A DNA stretch of 64,000 nt from Bin87 sp965261195 (GCA_965261195.1 OZ253455.1:1736001-1800000), one strand, 5' to 3'; positions 1 to 8,173 are shown, counted from the first letter of the stretch. Translations and numbers: made by a program. The notes: generated by a model from the letters alone, not told the origin.

Positions 1-171
1 GTTGACCAACAGCACATCGGCTATCTCACGGTCCCGAAGCCCTTGGTCAGCTTTGAGCAGCGACAGCGCCCGCTTGACGGTGCGCACTGACGCCTTGCCT
101 CGCTGGGAAACCGCATTGAGACGGGAACGTTCGGCCTCGGTCAGCGCGACTTTATACTTGATGGCAGCCAT
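1..171 (-). CDS. IS630-family transposase, N-terminal part (cut by window edge)
   Basis: Only the first 57 codons lie in the window. The product begins MAAIKYKVALTEAER and continues with a helix-turn-helix region (RTVKRALSLLKADQGLRDRE), the usual DNA-binding start of IS630/Tc1-type transposases. The ATG at 171 has a strong AGGAGG ribosome site just upstream. The DDE catalytic domain would lie beyond the left edge, so activity cannot be judged. The family call rests on the N-terminus alone. Confidence 0.7.
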   Translation of the reverse strand, partial: MAAIKYKVALTEAERSRLNAVSQRGKASVRTVKRALSLLKADQGLRDREIADVLLVN

Positions 172-198
172 GGCTGGGCACCTCCTCGCAGAAAGATC

Positions 199-492
199 AT
201 GCTCCAGTATGGCTGCCTTCTAATATTATTACAAATCTATCTGGGAACGGTACTAGTTGGGCTACGCAGGAACGGGGCGAAATACGTAGTCGCTACATAT
301 CATGGGGAAACCAAAGAGGTCTATGAAATAGAAGAATGGTATGAGGACACGCAAGAATCGGACAAGACACGCCGCTACGCATTCAACGGAAAGGTTGCCC
401 CGGAACCAATCCGTAGCCTATTGAAGGATAAATCCATTGCCCATTTACAAAAAAGAGGAGCTGCCTATCCCATCAAATACCTCAACTGCTGA
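199..492 (+). CDS. Hypothetical protein, probably a 3' gene remnant beside IS630
   Basis: 97 codons. From about residue 24 onward (GAKYVVATYHGETKEVYEIE to the end AAYPIKYLNC) the sequence looks like a real protein, and it resembles the C-terminal part of a widespread uncharacterised family ending in a similar NPIKYxNC motif. The first 23 residues are hydrophobic and AT-rich and lack homologous character. They sit between the transposase start and the conserved part, so the gene may be a 3' fragment cut by IS630 entry. No ribosome site is clear. Function unknown. Confidence 0.45.
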   Translation: MLQYGCLLILLQIYLGTVLVGLRRNGAKYVVATYHGETKEVYEIEEWYEDTQESDKTRRYAFNGKVAPEPIRSLLKDKSIAHLQKRGAAYPIKYLNC

Positions 493-520
493 CGCGCGCA
501 ACGGCTCCATCCCCCAATAT

Positions 521-546
521 CCCATCCATCTTGTCCATCCATGCAA
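521..546. repeat. Dispersed TGTCCATCC-type intergenic repeat
   Basis: A short run of CCATC/TGTCCATCCATGCAAA units upstream of the PHP gene. Similar units occur near 5311, 13250, 26890, 27825 and 32894, always between genes. The ATG inside it (541) is probably not a real start codon. Confidence 0.5.
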
Positions 547-639
547 AAAAACGTCCCCCCGGTTGCATCGCCCCCCGCTGCGCCATATAATCAGCCGTTG
601 CCAGCAACCCCCCTAAACACCCGCCCGGAGACCACCCTT

Positions 640-1302
640 TTGACCTACCTCGACCTGCATTGCCATTCCGTCGCATCCGACGATTCCCGCGCCACCGTAG
701 AGCAATACCTCAAGTGGATTAACGTCCTCCGCAAGCGCGGCTTCACCGTTGATGGCATCGTGCTCACCGAGCATCGCCAGTACGATTTCGACGTCGACTA
801 CTCGCAATTGGCCAACCAGTACGGGGTAATCGTGCTCAAGGGCGCCGAACTGGATACCTGCTTCGGGCATATGCTGGTTTACAACATCACGCCCGGTCTC
901 GCTAAAGACATCGACTTCGGCAACGTGAAAATGGACGGACGCGAGCTGATCAAGGCCGCCCGGCACCACGGCGGCTATGTCGTGCCGGCCCATCCCGGGC
1001 GCTTCGGCATCGGCCTCGTCGAATACATGGCGAGGGGCGAACAGTTCGACGACGTTTCAATCGTTGAACTCCTCAACGGCGGCAGCAAGCCCGAAGAGAA
1101 CGTGCGCGGCGAGGAACTCTGCCAGCGCACCGGCTACGGCGGCACCGGCGGCAGCGACGCCCACCTCGCCAGCCACATCGGTCGGGTCGTCACCGAGTTC
1201 CAGGCCAACATCTCCACCAGCGAGCAACTCGTGGACGCTCTCATCTCCGGCCAATTCCGCCCCGTCCGCATCGAAGCAACCGCCGCCGCTCCCGTCAGCT
1301 AA
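640..1302 (+). CDS. PHP-domain phosphoesterase
   Basis: About 220 residues. PHP proteins are metal-dependent phosphoesterases of the polymerase/histidinol-phosphatase superfamily; here a small stand-alone cytosolic hydrolase of unknown substrate. Visible metal-site motifs are LDLHCHSVASDD near the start, LTEHRQYDF, a central KGAELDT, PAHPGRFG and the C-terminal GGSDAHLASHIG. I place the start at TTG 640: it has CGGAG nine bases upstream and leads straight into TYLDLHCHS. A longer reading from ATG 541 would add a proline-rich, non-conserved leader encoded by the dispersed repeat. It stands 22 bp before a MaoC pair on the same strand. Confidence 0.8.
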   Translation: MTYLDLHCHSVASDDSRATVEQYLKWINVLRKRGFTVDGIVLTEHRQYDFDVDYSQLANQYGVIVLKGAELDTCFGHMLVYNITPGLAKDIDFGNVKMDGRELIKAARHHGGYVVPAHPGRFGIGLVEYMARGEQFDDVSIVELLNGGSKPEENVRGEELCQRTGYGGTGGSDAHLASHIGRVVTEFQANISTSEQLVDALISGQFRPVRIEATAAAPVS

Positions 1303-1324
1303 TCCAGCCCTTTGGAGCCATCTA

Positions 1325-1777
1325 ATGCCTACCCAAATCGACTACGACTACGACCACTCCCTCTACGGCGTTGAGCACGAATCCGGCCCCTTCGACGTCA
1401 CGCCGGAAATCATCGCCACCTATACCCGCAGCGTCGGCGAGGACAACCCCATATTCACCGACGCCGACGCCGCCCGCACCGCCGGCTACGCCAACGTCGT
1501 CGCGCCGCCCACGCTGTGCGCCCTCTTTGAGCGCGGCGAGCTGCCCGACATCAAGCTGCAATTCAAAGGACGCCAGTTCCACGGCGGCCAGCGCGTCGAA
1601 CCCCGTTCCCCCATCGTAGCCGGCGACCGTCTCACTGCCTCCTCTCATCTGAAAGACGTCTACACCAAGACCGGACGTTCCGGCACCATGGTGCACGTCG
1701 TCTGGGAAACCACCTTCCGTAACCAGGACGGCGCCATCGTCGCCGAAGTCCAGCGCTCCCAGGTCGTTCGGGAGTGA
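1325..1777 (+). CDS. MaoC-like (hot-dog) dehydratase, first of a pair
   Basis: 150 residues of the FAS1/MaoC-N dehydratase type, a hot-dog fold that hydrates or dehydrates enoyl/hydroxyacyl-CoA. Supporting segments are TRSVGEDNPIFTDADAAR (the typical Y/S-x-G-x-x-N-P motif), the PPTLCALF region and a C-terminal strand with VVWETTFRNQDG and VAEVQRSQVVRE. The ATG at 1325 directly follows the PHP gene and fits family length. The next gene, seven bases downstream, is a second MaoC protein. Such small pairs usually form a heteromeric hydratase acting on bulky or methylated acyl-CoAs. Confidence 0.85.
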   Translation: MPTQIDYDYDHSLYGVEHESGPFDVTPEIIATYTRSVGEDNPIFTDADAARTAGYANVVAPPTLCALFERGELPDIKLQFKGRQFHGGQRVEPRSPIVAGDRLTASSHLKDVYTKTGRSGTMVHVVWETTFRNQDGAIVAEVQRSQVVRE

Positions 1778-1784
1778 TGCTCTC

Positions 1785-2237
1785 ATGCCTCAACCCGCCA
1801 AACTATATTTCGAAGACACCGAACTCGGCGACGAAATCGGCCCCATCATCCTGTCCGTAACCGACGAACAGGTCATCGACTTCTGCTCCCTGTGGGGCAA
1901 CCCGCACCCCAACCGGTTCACCGATCAGGCCGAAGCCGAACGCATCGGCCTGGCTGGTCCCATCGTCCCCGGCATCATGAGCATGGCCCTCGTTTCCCGG
2001 GCGCTCACCGACTGGGCTGGCCCCAACACCGTCGCCGACCTCGACCTCGTCTTTCGCGGTTCGGTTCCCCATAACCAGCCCCTGCACGTCGGTTTCCAGA
2101 TTAGCGACACCAGCCAGGAAAACGGCGTCAACCAGATCCAGTGCGACATCACCATGACCGGCCCGGTTCCCGACCGCCCCTACATCATCGGCACCGCCCT
2201 GCTGACCCTCCCCTCCCGCGCCGATGACGGGCGGTAG
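1785..2237 (+). CDS. MaoC-like dehydratase, second of a pair
   Basis: 150 residues. It carries the hydratase-side signature WGNPHPNRFTDQAEAER followed by GPIVPGIMSMALVSRALTDW, where the conserved D/N-H-x-x-H of active R-hydratases is partly replaced (NPHPNR), and a C-terminal hot-dog strand (VADLDLVFRGSV). It is probably the partner of the preceding MaoC gene in one heterodimer. Its end overlaps the next gene by 14 bp, pointing to one transcript. Substrate unknown. Confidence 0.82.
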   Translation: MPQPAKLYFEDTELGDEIGPIILSVTDEQVIDFCSLWGNPHPNRFTDQAEAERIGLAGPIVPGIMSMALVSRALTDWAGPNTVADLDLVFRGSVPHNQPLHVGFQISDTSQENGVNQIQCDITMTGPVPDRPYIIGTALLTLPSRADDGR

Positions 2238-2790
2238 CAATCGTTCACACGGCAATGCCGGCCCTCACCAAACCGGCAACGGAGCCGGATTGCTGCTATT
2301 GCGGCACTTGGGCGCATCCCTGATCGCGGTCGTTGACTTTGTACTCTTTCAGGCCACCGCCATTGGGCTTACCATTGCCGTTTACTTTGCGATTCCATTG
2401 CTGGACAGCAGCATCAACCAGAACAGTGTAAACTGGAACTGGATAAAGATATTCCAGATAATCAGCCCCACCATCACCGTATCAGGAGGCGCAGTAACCG
2501 TGCTTACCAGCTACTTCTTCGCCAAAAGGGCCCAGGAAGCTGAACGGCAACAGCAAGAAGCCGAGCAGCGACGGCAAGAGGAGGCCCGTCTGCGCTCCGA
2601 AGCCGAGCGGCAGCAGCAGGAAGCCGAGCACCGGCGACAAGAGGAGGCCCGCCTGCGCTCCGAAGCCGAGCGGCAGCAGCAGGAAGAGGCCCGCCTGCGA
2701 CAAGTGGCCGAAGCCGAGGTCCAGAACCTCAAAACCCAGTTGGAGCGGGCAAACACCCCACGCCGTCGTCATCGCCGCCCCCTCCGATAA
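2224..2790 (+). CDS. Membrane-anchored coiled-coil protein
   Basis: 188 residues. Two hydrophobic stretches (about residues 30-60 and 77-97, the second reading IISPTITVSGGAVTVLTSYF) are followed by a charged alpha-helix from residue 100 to 180, made of Q/E/R-rich units such as QQQEAEHRRQEEARLRSEAE. That part is encoded by imperfect 60-70 bp tandem repeats. The C-terminus is basic (RRRHRRPLR). It resembles other coiled-coil proteins in this window with an N-terminal membrane anchor and a repeat-built helix. No enzymatic motif is seen; role unknown, possibly scaffolding at the membrane. Confidence 0.65.
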   Translation: MTGGSNRSHGNAGPHQTGNGAGLLLLRHLGASLIAVVDFVLFQATAIGLTIAVYFAIPLLDSSINQNSVNWNWIKIFQIISPTITVSGGAVTVLTSYFFAKRAQEAERQQQEAEQRRQEEARLRSEAERQQQEAEHRRQEEARLRSEAERQQQEEARLRQVAEAEVQNLKTQLERANTPRRRHRRPLR

Positions 2791-2796
2791 CCCCCC

Positions 2797-3711
2797 ATGC
2801 TCCACAAACTCCGCCAAATCGCCCTGATGGTGCAGAATCTCCCCGAGGCCATCGACCTCTACGGTCGCATCCTCGGCATGGAGCCGTCCCGCACCGGTAC
2901 GTTGCCCCAGTTCGGCCTCGACAACGCCGTCCTGCCAGCCGGCAAGGGTACTTTCGTTGAGCTCCTTGCCCCCAACGACGACACCTCGGCCGGGGCCAGA
3001 TTTCTGCAACGACGCGGAGAGGCTCCCTACCTGATTATCTTCGAGACTACCGAGTACGACCGGCTCATCCCCCACCTGCGCGCTATGGGTGTGCGCATCA
3101 CCGCCGAAACCCAACACGCCGGCTCCCGCTCCGCCTTCCTGCACCCCGCTTCCTGCAACGGCGCCTTCCTGGAAATCGTCGAGGTAACCGACCCGGCCAA
3201 TCCGTGGCCCGCCGCCGGCCCCGACTGGCAATTGGACGGCCACCGGCCTGCTACCTCCCAGCTCCGCCAGCTGGCGGTCATCGTCCACGACCTGGACGCC
3301 GCCATCGACCACTGGAGCCGGATGTTTGGCCTGCAACCCACCCGGCGCTTCGAGATTAGTTTCACCGACCTGGAGATAGCCGTCCTTCCCCTGGGCGACC
3401 GGGAAACCTTCATCGAACTCGCCCAGCCCACCAGCGCGGACTCGCCCTCCGGAAGGTTCCTGACCCGCTATGGCGAAGGCATCTACCTGACCATCTACCA
3501 GATTGCCGACTCCCTCGCCACCGACGCCTACCTGCAAACCCAGGACATCCGGTTCACCACTTCCCGCCACACCGACAATTATGTCAACCTCGGCTTCAAC
3601 AGCATCTGGCTGCATCCCGCCACCTTCAAGGGAGCCTTCACCCAGCTGTCCCAGGTGCTCAGCCCCGACAATCCCTGGCCTCCGGCCGGCGATGACTGGT
3701 ACCAGCGGTGA
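2797..3711 (+). CDS. Two-domain VOC (glyoxalase/dioxygenase-fold) protein
   Basis: 304 residues with two vicinal-oxygen-chelate modules. The first spans about 1-140, beginning MLHKLRQIALMVQNLPEAID and containing FVELLAPNDDTSAGARFL. The second spans about 155-304, with QLAVIVHDLDAAIDHWSR and FIELAQPTSADSPSGRFL. Both modules end with a similar PANPWPAAGPDW / PDNPWPPAGDDW tail, so the gene arose by internal duplication. The glutamates in FVELL and FIELA fit a metal ligand, and histidines are present in the early strands. It could be an epimerase-, lyase- or dioxygenase-like enzyme; the substrate cannot be read from sequence. Confidence 0.8.
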   Translation: MLHKLRQIALMVQNLPEAIDLYGRILGMEPSRTGTLPQFGLDNAVLPAGKGTFVELLAPNDDTSAGARFLQRRGEAPYLIIFETTEYDRLIPHLRAMGVRITAETQHAGSRSAFLHPASCNGAFLEIVEVTDPANPWPAAGPDWQLDGHRPATSQLRQLAVIVHDLDAAIDHWSRMFGLQPTRRFEISFTDLEIAVLPLGDRETFIELAQPTSADSPSGRFLTRYGEGIYLTIYQIADSLATDAYLQTQDIRFTTSRHTDNYVNLGFNSIWLHPATFKGAFTQLSQVLSPDNPWPPAGDDWYQR

Positions 3712-3715
3712 CTAT

Positions 3716-4612
3716 ATGCACCCCCCTGCTGCCCACGACCATGTCCACGACGCCCACAGTCACACCCATTCCCGCGACGGACAAACCCACACCCACGCCG
3801 ACGGCTCGCCCCAGGCTGTGGCATTTGATGGCCTGACCGCTCGTTACGGACAAATCCTTGCTCTCGATGACGTGTCATTTTCAGTGGACACGTGCAGCTT
3901 GGTCGGCGTCGTTGGCCCCAACGGCGGCGGCAAATCCACGCTGCTCAAATCCGTCGTCGGCCTGGTCAAACCGCAAAAGGGCAACGTGTTCGTCCACGGC
4001 CAGCCCAGCGTCGCCGTGCGCAAAGACATCGGGTTTGTGCCTCAGCTGGAACAGGTTGACTGGAATTTCCCCGCCACCGTCTGGGACGTGGTAATGATGG
4101 GCCTCACCCCCGGCCGCGGCCTCTTTCGCTGGCACAACAAATCCAACCGGGCCGCCGCCGCCGCCGCCCTCGAAACCGTTGACCTGGCCCACCTGCGGAA
4201 ACGCTCCATCGGCGAACTTTCCGGCGGTCAGCGACGCCGCGCTCTCCTGGCCCGCGCCATCGCCTCCGAACCGTCCGTCCTGCTCCTAGACGAACCGATG
4301 AACGGTCTCGACCCCGCTGCGCAGCACAGCTTCCTCGACATCCTCGACCGCCTGCGGGCCCGGGGCGCAACCGTCATCATGAGCACCCACGACCTCACCT
4401 GCGTCTCCGCCCGCGCCAGCGACGTCGCCCTCATCAACCAGAACTTAATCGCCTATGGCCCCCCCGAAGAAGTGCTGTTGGAATCCGTCCTCGCCGACGT
4501 CTTCGGCCACCAGCTCGTCGTCCACACCGCCGGCGGAGCCTACGCCCTCCACCACCACGACCACCAGGTCGCCTGGCCTGGCCAGCCGGACGTTGTTGCC
4601 CACCGGGACTAA
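3716..4612 (+). CDS. ABC transporter ATP-binding protein, metal (ZnuC/MntB) type
   Basis: 298 residues. Walker A GPNGGGKST, signature LSGGQRRRALLARAIA, Walker B VLLLDEPMNGLD and an H-loop (STHDLT) are all intact. The first 30 residues are strikingly histidine-rich (HDHVHDAHSHTHSRDGQTHT), as is the C-terminus (ALHHHDHQ), which fits zinc or manganese handling. The architecture matches ATPases of the zinc/manganese ABC-3 family. The ATG at 3716 lies four bases after the VOC stop codon. No permease of the matching family or metal-binding lipoprotein is next to it, so partners must be elsewhere. Confidence 0.85.
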   Translation: MHPPAAHDHVHDAHSHTHSRDGQTHTHADGSPQAVAFDGLTARYGQILALDDVSFSVDTCSLVGVVGPNGGGKSTLLKSVVGLVKPQKGNVFVHGQPSVAVRKDIGFVPQLEQVDWNFPATVWDVVMMGLTPGRGLFRWHNKSNRAAAAAALETVDLAHLRKRSIGELSGGQRRRALLARAIASEPSVLLLDEPMNGLDPAAQHSFLDILDRLRARGATVIMSTHDLTCVSARASDVALINQNLIAYGPPEEVLLESVLADVFGHQLVVHTAGGAYALHHHDHQVAWPGQPDVVAHRD

Positions 4613-4672
4613 CTTCCACCCAGGGCTGGCCGACGACCACTGCTTATATTGGTTTGCTCCAGAGCGCCAACC

Positions 4673-5248
4673 ATGTTCTTGACTATTTTATTCGCCGCAG
4701 CGCTTGCCTCGGCTTTTGTTTCTGCCGCTGCGGCCGTTATCGTCGCAGCAGCCGGCGCGAACCCCGTGAGTTACCGTATTAGCGTATTGGTCGGTTCCGG
4801 AGTTGGTATCGCTTTCGGGATCGCCAGTATCTATCTGGTCAGTTTCGTCGGCGCCGTTGCATTCTTCATAGCTTTCCTGTTGCCGGCTCAGTTCGATACC
4901 ATGGCCTCAATTTTCGTCCTGATTCTGCTCGATATTGCGCGTGCCGCTCTGGCGGGAACCGCCGTGGCCGCCGTGGCCGGTCGGTCCAGCCTCACCATCC
5001 GTCGGGGCGCTCTCATCGGGGCCGGTTTCGGACTGTTCATCGGCATCGCCAACCGGGTGGCCAATATCCTCTTGTATTCAGCCGGTGCCACAGCCATTGC
5101 CGCCCTGGGTTTGGACTGGCCGTCCGCCTTCAAAGACGGTACAGTCAACACCGTTATTCTCATCGCCCTCGACATCGCTTTGACCTTCGCCGCTTTCCGA
5201 TTCGTCCGCAGCAGACGCCTACCTGCCAAGCCAACCGTCAGCGCCTGA
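4673..5248 (+). CDS. Polytopic membrane protein, unknown function
   Basis: 191 residues with five to six hydrophobic helices, rich in Ala/Gly/Ile/Val (for example FLTILFAAALASAFVSAAA, IAFGIASIYLVSFVGAVAFF and VILIALDIALTFAAFRFV), ending in a basic tail (RSRRLPAKPTVSA). It does not show the motifs of an ABC-3 permease although it directly follows the metal ABC ATPase. The ATG at 4673 is preferred over an upstream TTG. Family not recognised. Confidence 0.6.
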   Translation: MFLTILFAAALASAFVSAAAAVIVAAAGANPVSYRISVLVGSGVGIAFGIASIYLVSFVGAVAFFIAFLLPAQFDTMASIFVLILLDIARAALAGTAVAAVAGRSSLTIRRGALIGAGFGLFIGIANRVANILLYSAGATAIAALGLDWPSAFKDGTVNTVILIALDIALTFAAFRFVRSRRLPAKPTVSA

Positions 5249-5310
5249 ACCTGTTAAAATCAGCGCACCCTGACTTGACGATGCGGTCGTTAACCGCATT
5301 CCCAATTCGT

Positions 5311-5343
5311 AAAATCCTGTTTATCCTGTACATCCCTGTAAAA
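5311..5343. repeat. Dispersed ATCCTGT-type intergenic repeat
   Basis: AATCCTGTTTATCCTGTACATCC-like run in the gap before the SDR gene; same family as the repeats near 521, 13250, 26890, 27825 and 32894. Confidence 0.45.
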
Positions 5344-5386
5344 ACTCTACCAGCTTACACCCCAGCCATCTGACCAGGAGAAAACC

Positions 5387-6235
5387 ATGTACGACCTCAA
5401 CGGCAAAGTAGCCCTCGTTACCGGAGCCGGCGGACGCCACGGCATCGGCCGCGCCATCGCCACCCGCCTCGCCTCCGAGGGCGCCGACGTCGTTGTTACC
5501 GACGTCGAAGCATCCCTGGACGCCATCCGCACCGAAGACCGTCTGGACGGCTGGGAGGGCCTGCCCAGCGTGGTCCAGGAGATTCAGGACATGGGTCGCC
5601 GCAGCAGCGGGCTCTACTACGACGTTGCCGACAGCGCCCAGGTCCACGCCATGGTCAACGAGGTCCTCGACGAGTACGGCCAGATCGACATCCTGGTCAA
5701 TAACGCCGGCTCCCGCCCCGGCCGCGACCGCGTACTGATCGTCGAACTGGAAGAAGACGCCTTCGACGAGGTGATGCGCGTCAACGTCCGCGGCACCTAC
5801 CTGGTCAGCCGGGAGGTCGCCCGCCACATGGTCGCCCGCGGCGGCCCCGGCAAGATAATCAACATCTCCTCCGGCGCCGGCAAGCGCGGCATCGCCCGCT
5901 ACGGAGCCTACTGCGCCAGCAAGTTCGCCGTCATCGGCTTCACCCAATCGCTGGCCCACGAGATGGCCCCCTACAAGGTCAACGTCAACGCCATCTGCCC
6001 AGGCCTGGTGGACACCGAGCGGGTGGACTTCATCGCCGCCGCCCTGGCTCCCGAGGGCGTGTCCGGCCAGGAACACCGGGCCCTCATGGTGCGCGAGCGC
6101 GAGCTGCGGGTCCCCATGGGGCGCATCGCCCAGGGCGACGACATCGCCCGCGCCGCCGCCTTCCTCTCCTCCGCCGAATCCGACTACATGACCGGCCTCA
6201 GCATCAGCGTCTCCGGCGGCTCCGAAATGAGCTAA
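5387..6235 (+). CDS. SDR-family oxidoreductase
   Basis: 282 residues, classical short-chain dehydrogenase/reductase. The cofactor loop is TGAGGRHGIGRAIA, followed by NNAG, then catalytic Ser (INISSGAGK) and the YGAYCASK Tyr-Lys pair, with a C-terminal SGGSEMS. An extra segment after the second strand (about residues 43-70, DRLDGWEGLPSVVQEIQ) is longer than in most SDRs. D39-region acidic residues suggest an NAD preference. ATG 5387 has AGGAG seven bases upstream. It is the last plus-strand gene before a convergent asparaginase gene. Substrate unknown, likely a secondary alcohol or hydroxyacyl compound. Confidence 0.9.
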   Translation: MYDLNGKVALVTGAGGRHGIGRAIATRLASEGADVVVTDVEASLDAIRTEDRLDGWEGLPSVVQEIQDMGRRSSGLYYDVADSAQVHAMVNEVLDEYGQIDILVNNAGSRPGRDRVLIVELEEDAFDEVMRVNVRGTYLVSREVARHMVARGGPGKIINISSGAGKRGIARYGAYCASKFAVIGFTQSLAHEMAPYKVNVNAICPGLVDTERVDFIAAALAPEGVSGQEHRALMVRERELRVPMGRIAQGDDIARAAAFLSSAESDYMTGLSISVSGGSEMS

Positions 6236-6291
6236 CCCCCGACCCACACCACTCCCCGCAAGTCCATCGGCTCCCTTCCGCTCCCCTCAGA

Positions 6292-6400
6292 GGGTGTCTA
6301 AAACTCCCTCTCCCCTGGTGGGAGAGGGTTGGGGTGAGGGGTCGTTCCCTCCGCTATTCCACCTTTCGCCCAAGATTCACCAGGCGTTTTTTAGACACCC
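6292..6400. repeat. MITE-like element with 12-bp terminal inverted repeats
   Basis: A 109-bp unit bounded by GGGTGTCTAAAA (6292-6303) and its exact complement TTTTAGACACCC (6389-6400). Inside lies a CCCTCTCCC/GGGAGAGGG stem-loop followed by TTGGGGTGAGGG. It sits between the convergent SDR and asparaginase genes. Flanking target duplication is not obvious. Confidence 0.6.
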
Positions 6401-6546
6401 GCTCACGGGCTGACAGGGGTAGGTATCGGGTGTTGGGCAGAGGTTTTGTAGAGGTTTTTCACCCTCACCCTCTCCCATCAAGGGAGATGGGACATTATAG
6501 AAGTTACATATCCTGGTCAGTCCCTCACGGGAGAGGGCGGCGGCGG
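6401..6546. other. Gene-free stretch with a second CCCTCTCCC repeat
   Basis: The rest of the 311-bp gap between the convergent genes. It holds an inverted copy of the CCCTC/GAGGG family (CACCCTCACCCTCTCCCAT at 6461-6479, then AAGGGAGATGGG) and a third partial GGGAGAGGG at 6529-6537. No gene is visible. Confidence 0.5.
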
Positions 6547-7551
6547 TTAGTATTCGTAGAACATTTGCTGCAGTTCGGCGCGGTTGGTGGTTACCGTCAG
6601 TGCCAGCATCAGCAAAAGGCGGGCTTTCTGCGGCATCAGGTTGTCTGACACGATGAAGCCCTGCTCCGCTTTGCGTGGTGTCATCACGACGCGGCCGGCG
6701 CTGGAGCGGCTGGCGAGCACTACCGGCATCCCGTCGGCCACGGCCTGCTCGGCGGCGGTTATCACGGCGGGCGGGAAGGTGCCGGCGCCGAACCCGGCCA
6801 GCACCAGGCCGGCCGACCCGTGGGCGCGCACGGCGTCGATCAGCATTCCGTCGGCGCCAGCGTAGGCGTACACGATGTCCACCCGCGGCAGGTCGGTGCG
6901 GCCGTCCACCGTGAAGGGTGTATCGGTGGTGTGCTTGCGGAAGGGGCGTCGGTAGAAAACCACCTGATGGTCAGAGTCGGCATAGCCCAGGAAACCCAGT
7001 TCGTTGGGCTTGAAGGTTTCCACCCGCAGCGTGTTGGACTTGTAAACGTCCCGGGCGCAGTGAATCTCATTGTTCAGCACGGTCAGCACGCCCATGCCGG
7101 CGGCGTCCGGTGTGGCGGCGATGCGCACGGCGTCCATCAGGTTCAGGTCGGCGTCGGTGCTGATTGACGTGGGCGGGCGCATTGCTCCGGTAATCACCAC
7201 GGGGCGGTCGGTTTTCACGGTCAGGTGCAGGAAGTAAGCGGTCTCTTCCAGCGTCGCCGTGCCGTGGGTAATCACGATGCCGGCGGTGTCAGGCTCGTCG
7301 CGGGCGATGGCGTGGATGCGTTCGGCGAGCGCGATCCAGTTGGCCGGGCCGATGGCGGTGCTGCCCACGCTGACCATGTCCTCGGCAATGATGTTGAAAT
7401 GCTCGCCAATCTCCGGAACGCGCGCCAGATTATCGGCAATCACCAGATGGTCGCCAATTTCGGGGTAGCGGATGTAGTCCATCCGGTCTGGGCCAACGCC
7501 GGCGATGCTGCCGCCGGTGGCGATGATGTGGACGGTGGGGTTATTAAGCAT
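6547..7551 (-). CDS. L-asparaginase-like protein with altered active site
   Basis: 334 residues, full length for a bacterial type I/II asparaginase (hydrolysis of L-Asn to Asp and ammonia). Visible landmarks are the first nucleophile loop ATGGSIAGVG, where Ser replaces the usual Thr; the second site ITHGTATLEETAYFL; TGAMRPPTS; and a lysine-containing ARDVYKSNT. In E. coli AnsB the second site reads HGTDT and its Asp90 binds substrate; here that Asp is Ala. The fold is clearly conserved, but substrate or activity may differ. No signal peptide is seen. The ATG at 7551 is preceded by a GGGAGG-like site. Confidence 0.85.
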   Translation of the reverse strand: MLNNPTVHIIATGGSIAGVGPDRMDYIRYPEIGDHLVIADNLARVPEIGEHFNIIAEDMVSVGSTAIGPANWIALAERIHAIARDEPDTAGIVITHGTATLEETAYFLHLTVKTDRPVVITGAMRPPTSISTDADLNLMDAVRIAATPDAAGMGVLTVLNNEIHCARDVYKSNTLRVETFKPNELGFLGYADSDHQVVFYRRPFRKHTTDTPFTVDGRTDLPRVDIVYAYAGADGMLIDAVRAHGSAGLVLAGFGAGTFPPAVITAAEQAVADGMPVVLASRSSAGRVVMTPRKAEQGFIVSDNLMPQKARLLLMLALTVTTNRAELQQMFYEY

Positions 7552-7593
7552 AGCGACCTCCCAAAAAGCAGTGCGATAGCATACGTTCGGTTT

Positions 7594-7884
7594 TCAGGCT
7601 GCGGTCTTGACCAGCGGCTCAATGGCGCTGGTGTCTGTTGTGGCGCGGGCCACGTCAAGGTCGTACATCCGTTGCAGGTTCAGCCAGAACTCGGGAGACG
7701 TGCCCAGGGCTTGGCCGAGGCGCAGTGCGGTGTCGGCAGTAATGGAACGGCGCCGATGCACGATTTGATTAATGCGTATTGGGGCTACGCCAATCGCTCT
7801 GGCCAGGCGATACTGGGTAATATCGAGCTCATCCAGCAGCTCCGCCAGATGCTCGCCGGGATGAATGGGGTCAGCTGCGGTCAT
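7594..7884 (-). CDS. higA: HigA-type antitoxin (XRE family)
   Basis: 96 residues. MTAADPIHPGEHLAELLDEL is the typical HigA opening, followed by a helix-turn-helix (YRLARAIGVAPIRINQIVHR) and the LGTSPEFWLNLQ block seen in VapI/HigA proteins. It binds and neutralises HigB and represses the operon. The ATG at 7884 lies ten bases after the toxin stop, giving the toxin-first order typical of higBA. Confidence 0.92.
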   Translation of the reverse strand: MTAADPIHPGEHLAELLDELDITQYRLARAIGVAPIRINQIVHRRRSITADTALRLGQALGTSPEFWLNLQRMYDLDVARATTDTSAIEPLVKTAA

Positions 7885-7894
7885 AAGTCCCTCC

Positions 7895-8173
7895 CTAATG
7901 AGGGTCGGTGACCTCGATGTCCATTGCGCCCTGGTCCGTCCAGCGAAAGCAAACGCGCCACTGATCATTGATGCGGATACTATGCTTGCCCGCGCGGTCG
8001 CCACGGAGAGCCTCCAGCCGATGAGAAGGAGGCAACCGAAGGTCATTGAACATCGTTGCTGCAACAACACGCTGTAGTCGCATTCGAGCGCGCCGTTGAA
8101 TATCGCTCGGCAGGCGCCGCACACTTTGACCTTTGAAAAGAGCCGCGGTGTCGAGGTTCCTGAAACGGTTCAT
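7895..8173 (-). CDS. higB: HigB-type RelE-fold toxin
   Basis: 92 residues. RelE superfamily ribosome-dependent mRNA endonuclease of the HigB type. Diagnostic parts are the early FRNLDTAALFKG, the central LRLPPSHRLEALRGDRAGKH and IRINDQWRVCFRW, the strand carrying the catalytic basic/aromatic residues. It is encoded upstream of higA. The pair looks intact. Confidence 0.9.
   Translation of the reverse strand: MNRFRNLDTAALFKGQSVRRLPSDIQRRARMRLQRVVAATMFNDLRLPPSHRLEALRGDRAGKHSIRINDQWRVCFRWTDQGAMDIEVTDPH

Noticed and set aside
541..639. Extended N-terminus for the PHP protein from ATG 541
   Set aside because: The segment is proline-rich, encoded by the dispersed repeat, and a TTG with a ribosome site at 640 matches the conserved start.
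2482..3615. Long minus-strand reading frame of 377 codons
   Set aside because: It lies opposite the coiled-coil and VOC genes, has no homology-like motifs, and arises from high GC at third positions.
4673..5248. Permease partner for the metal ABC ATPase
   Set aside because: The helix pattern and sequence lack ABC-3 permease motifs; treated as an unrelated membrane protein.
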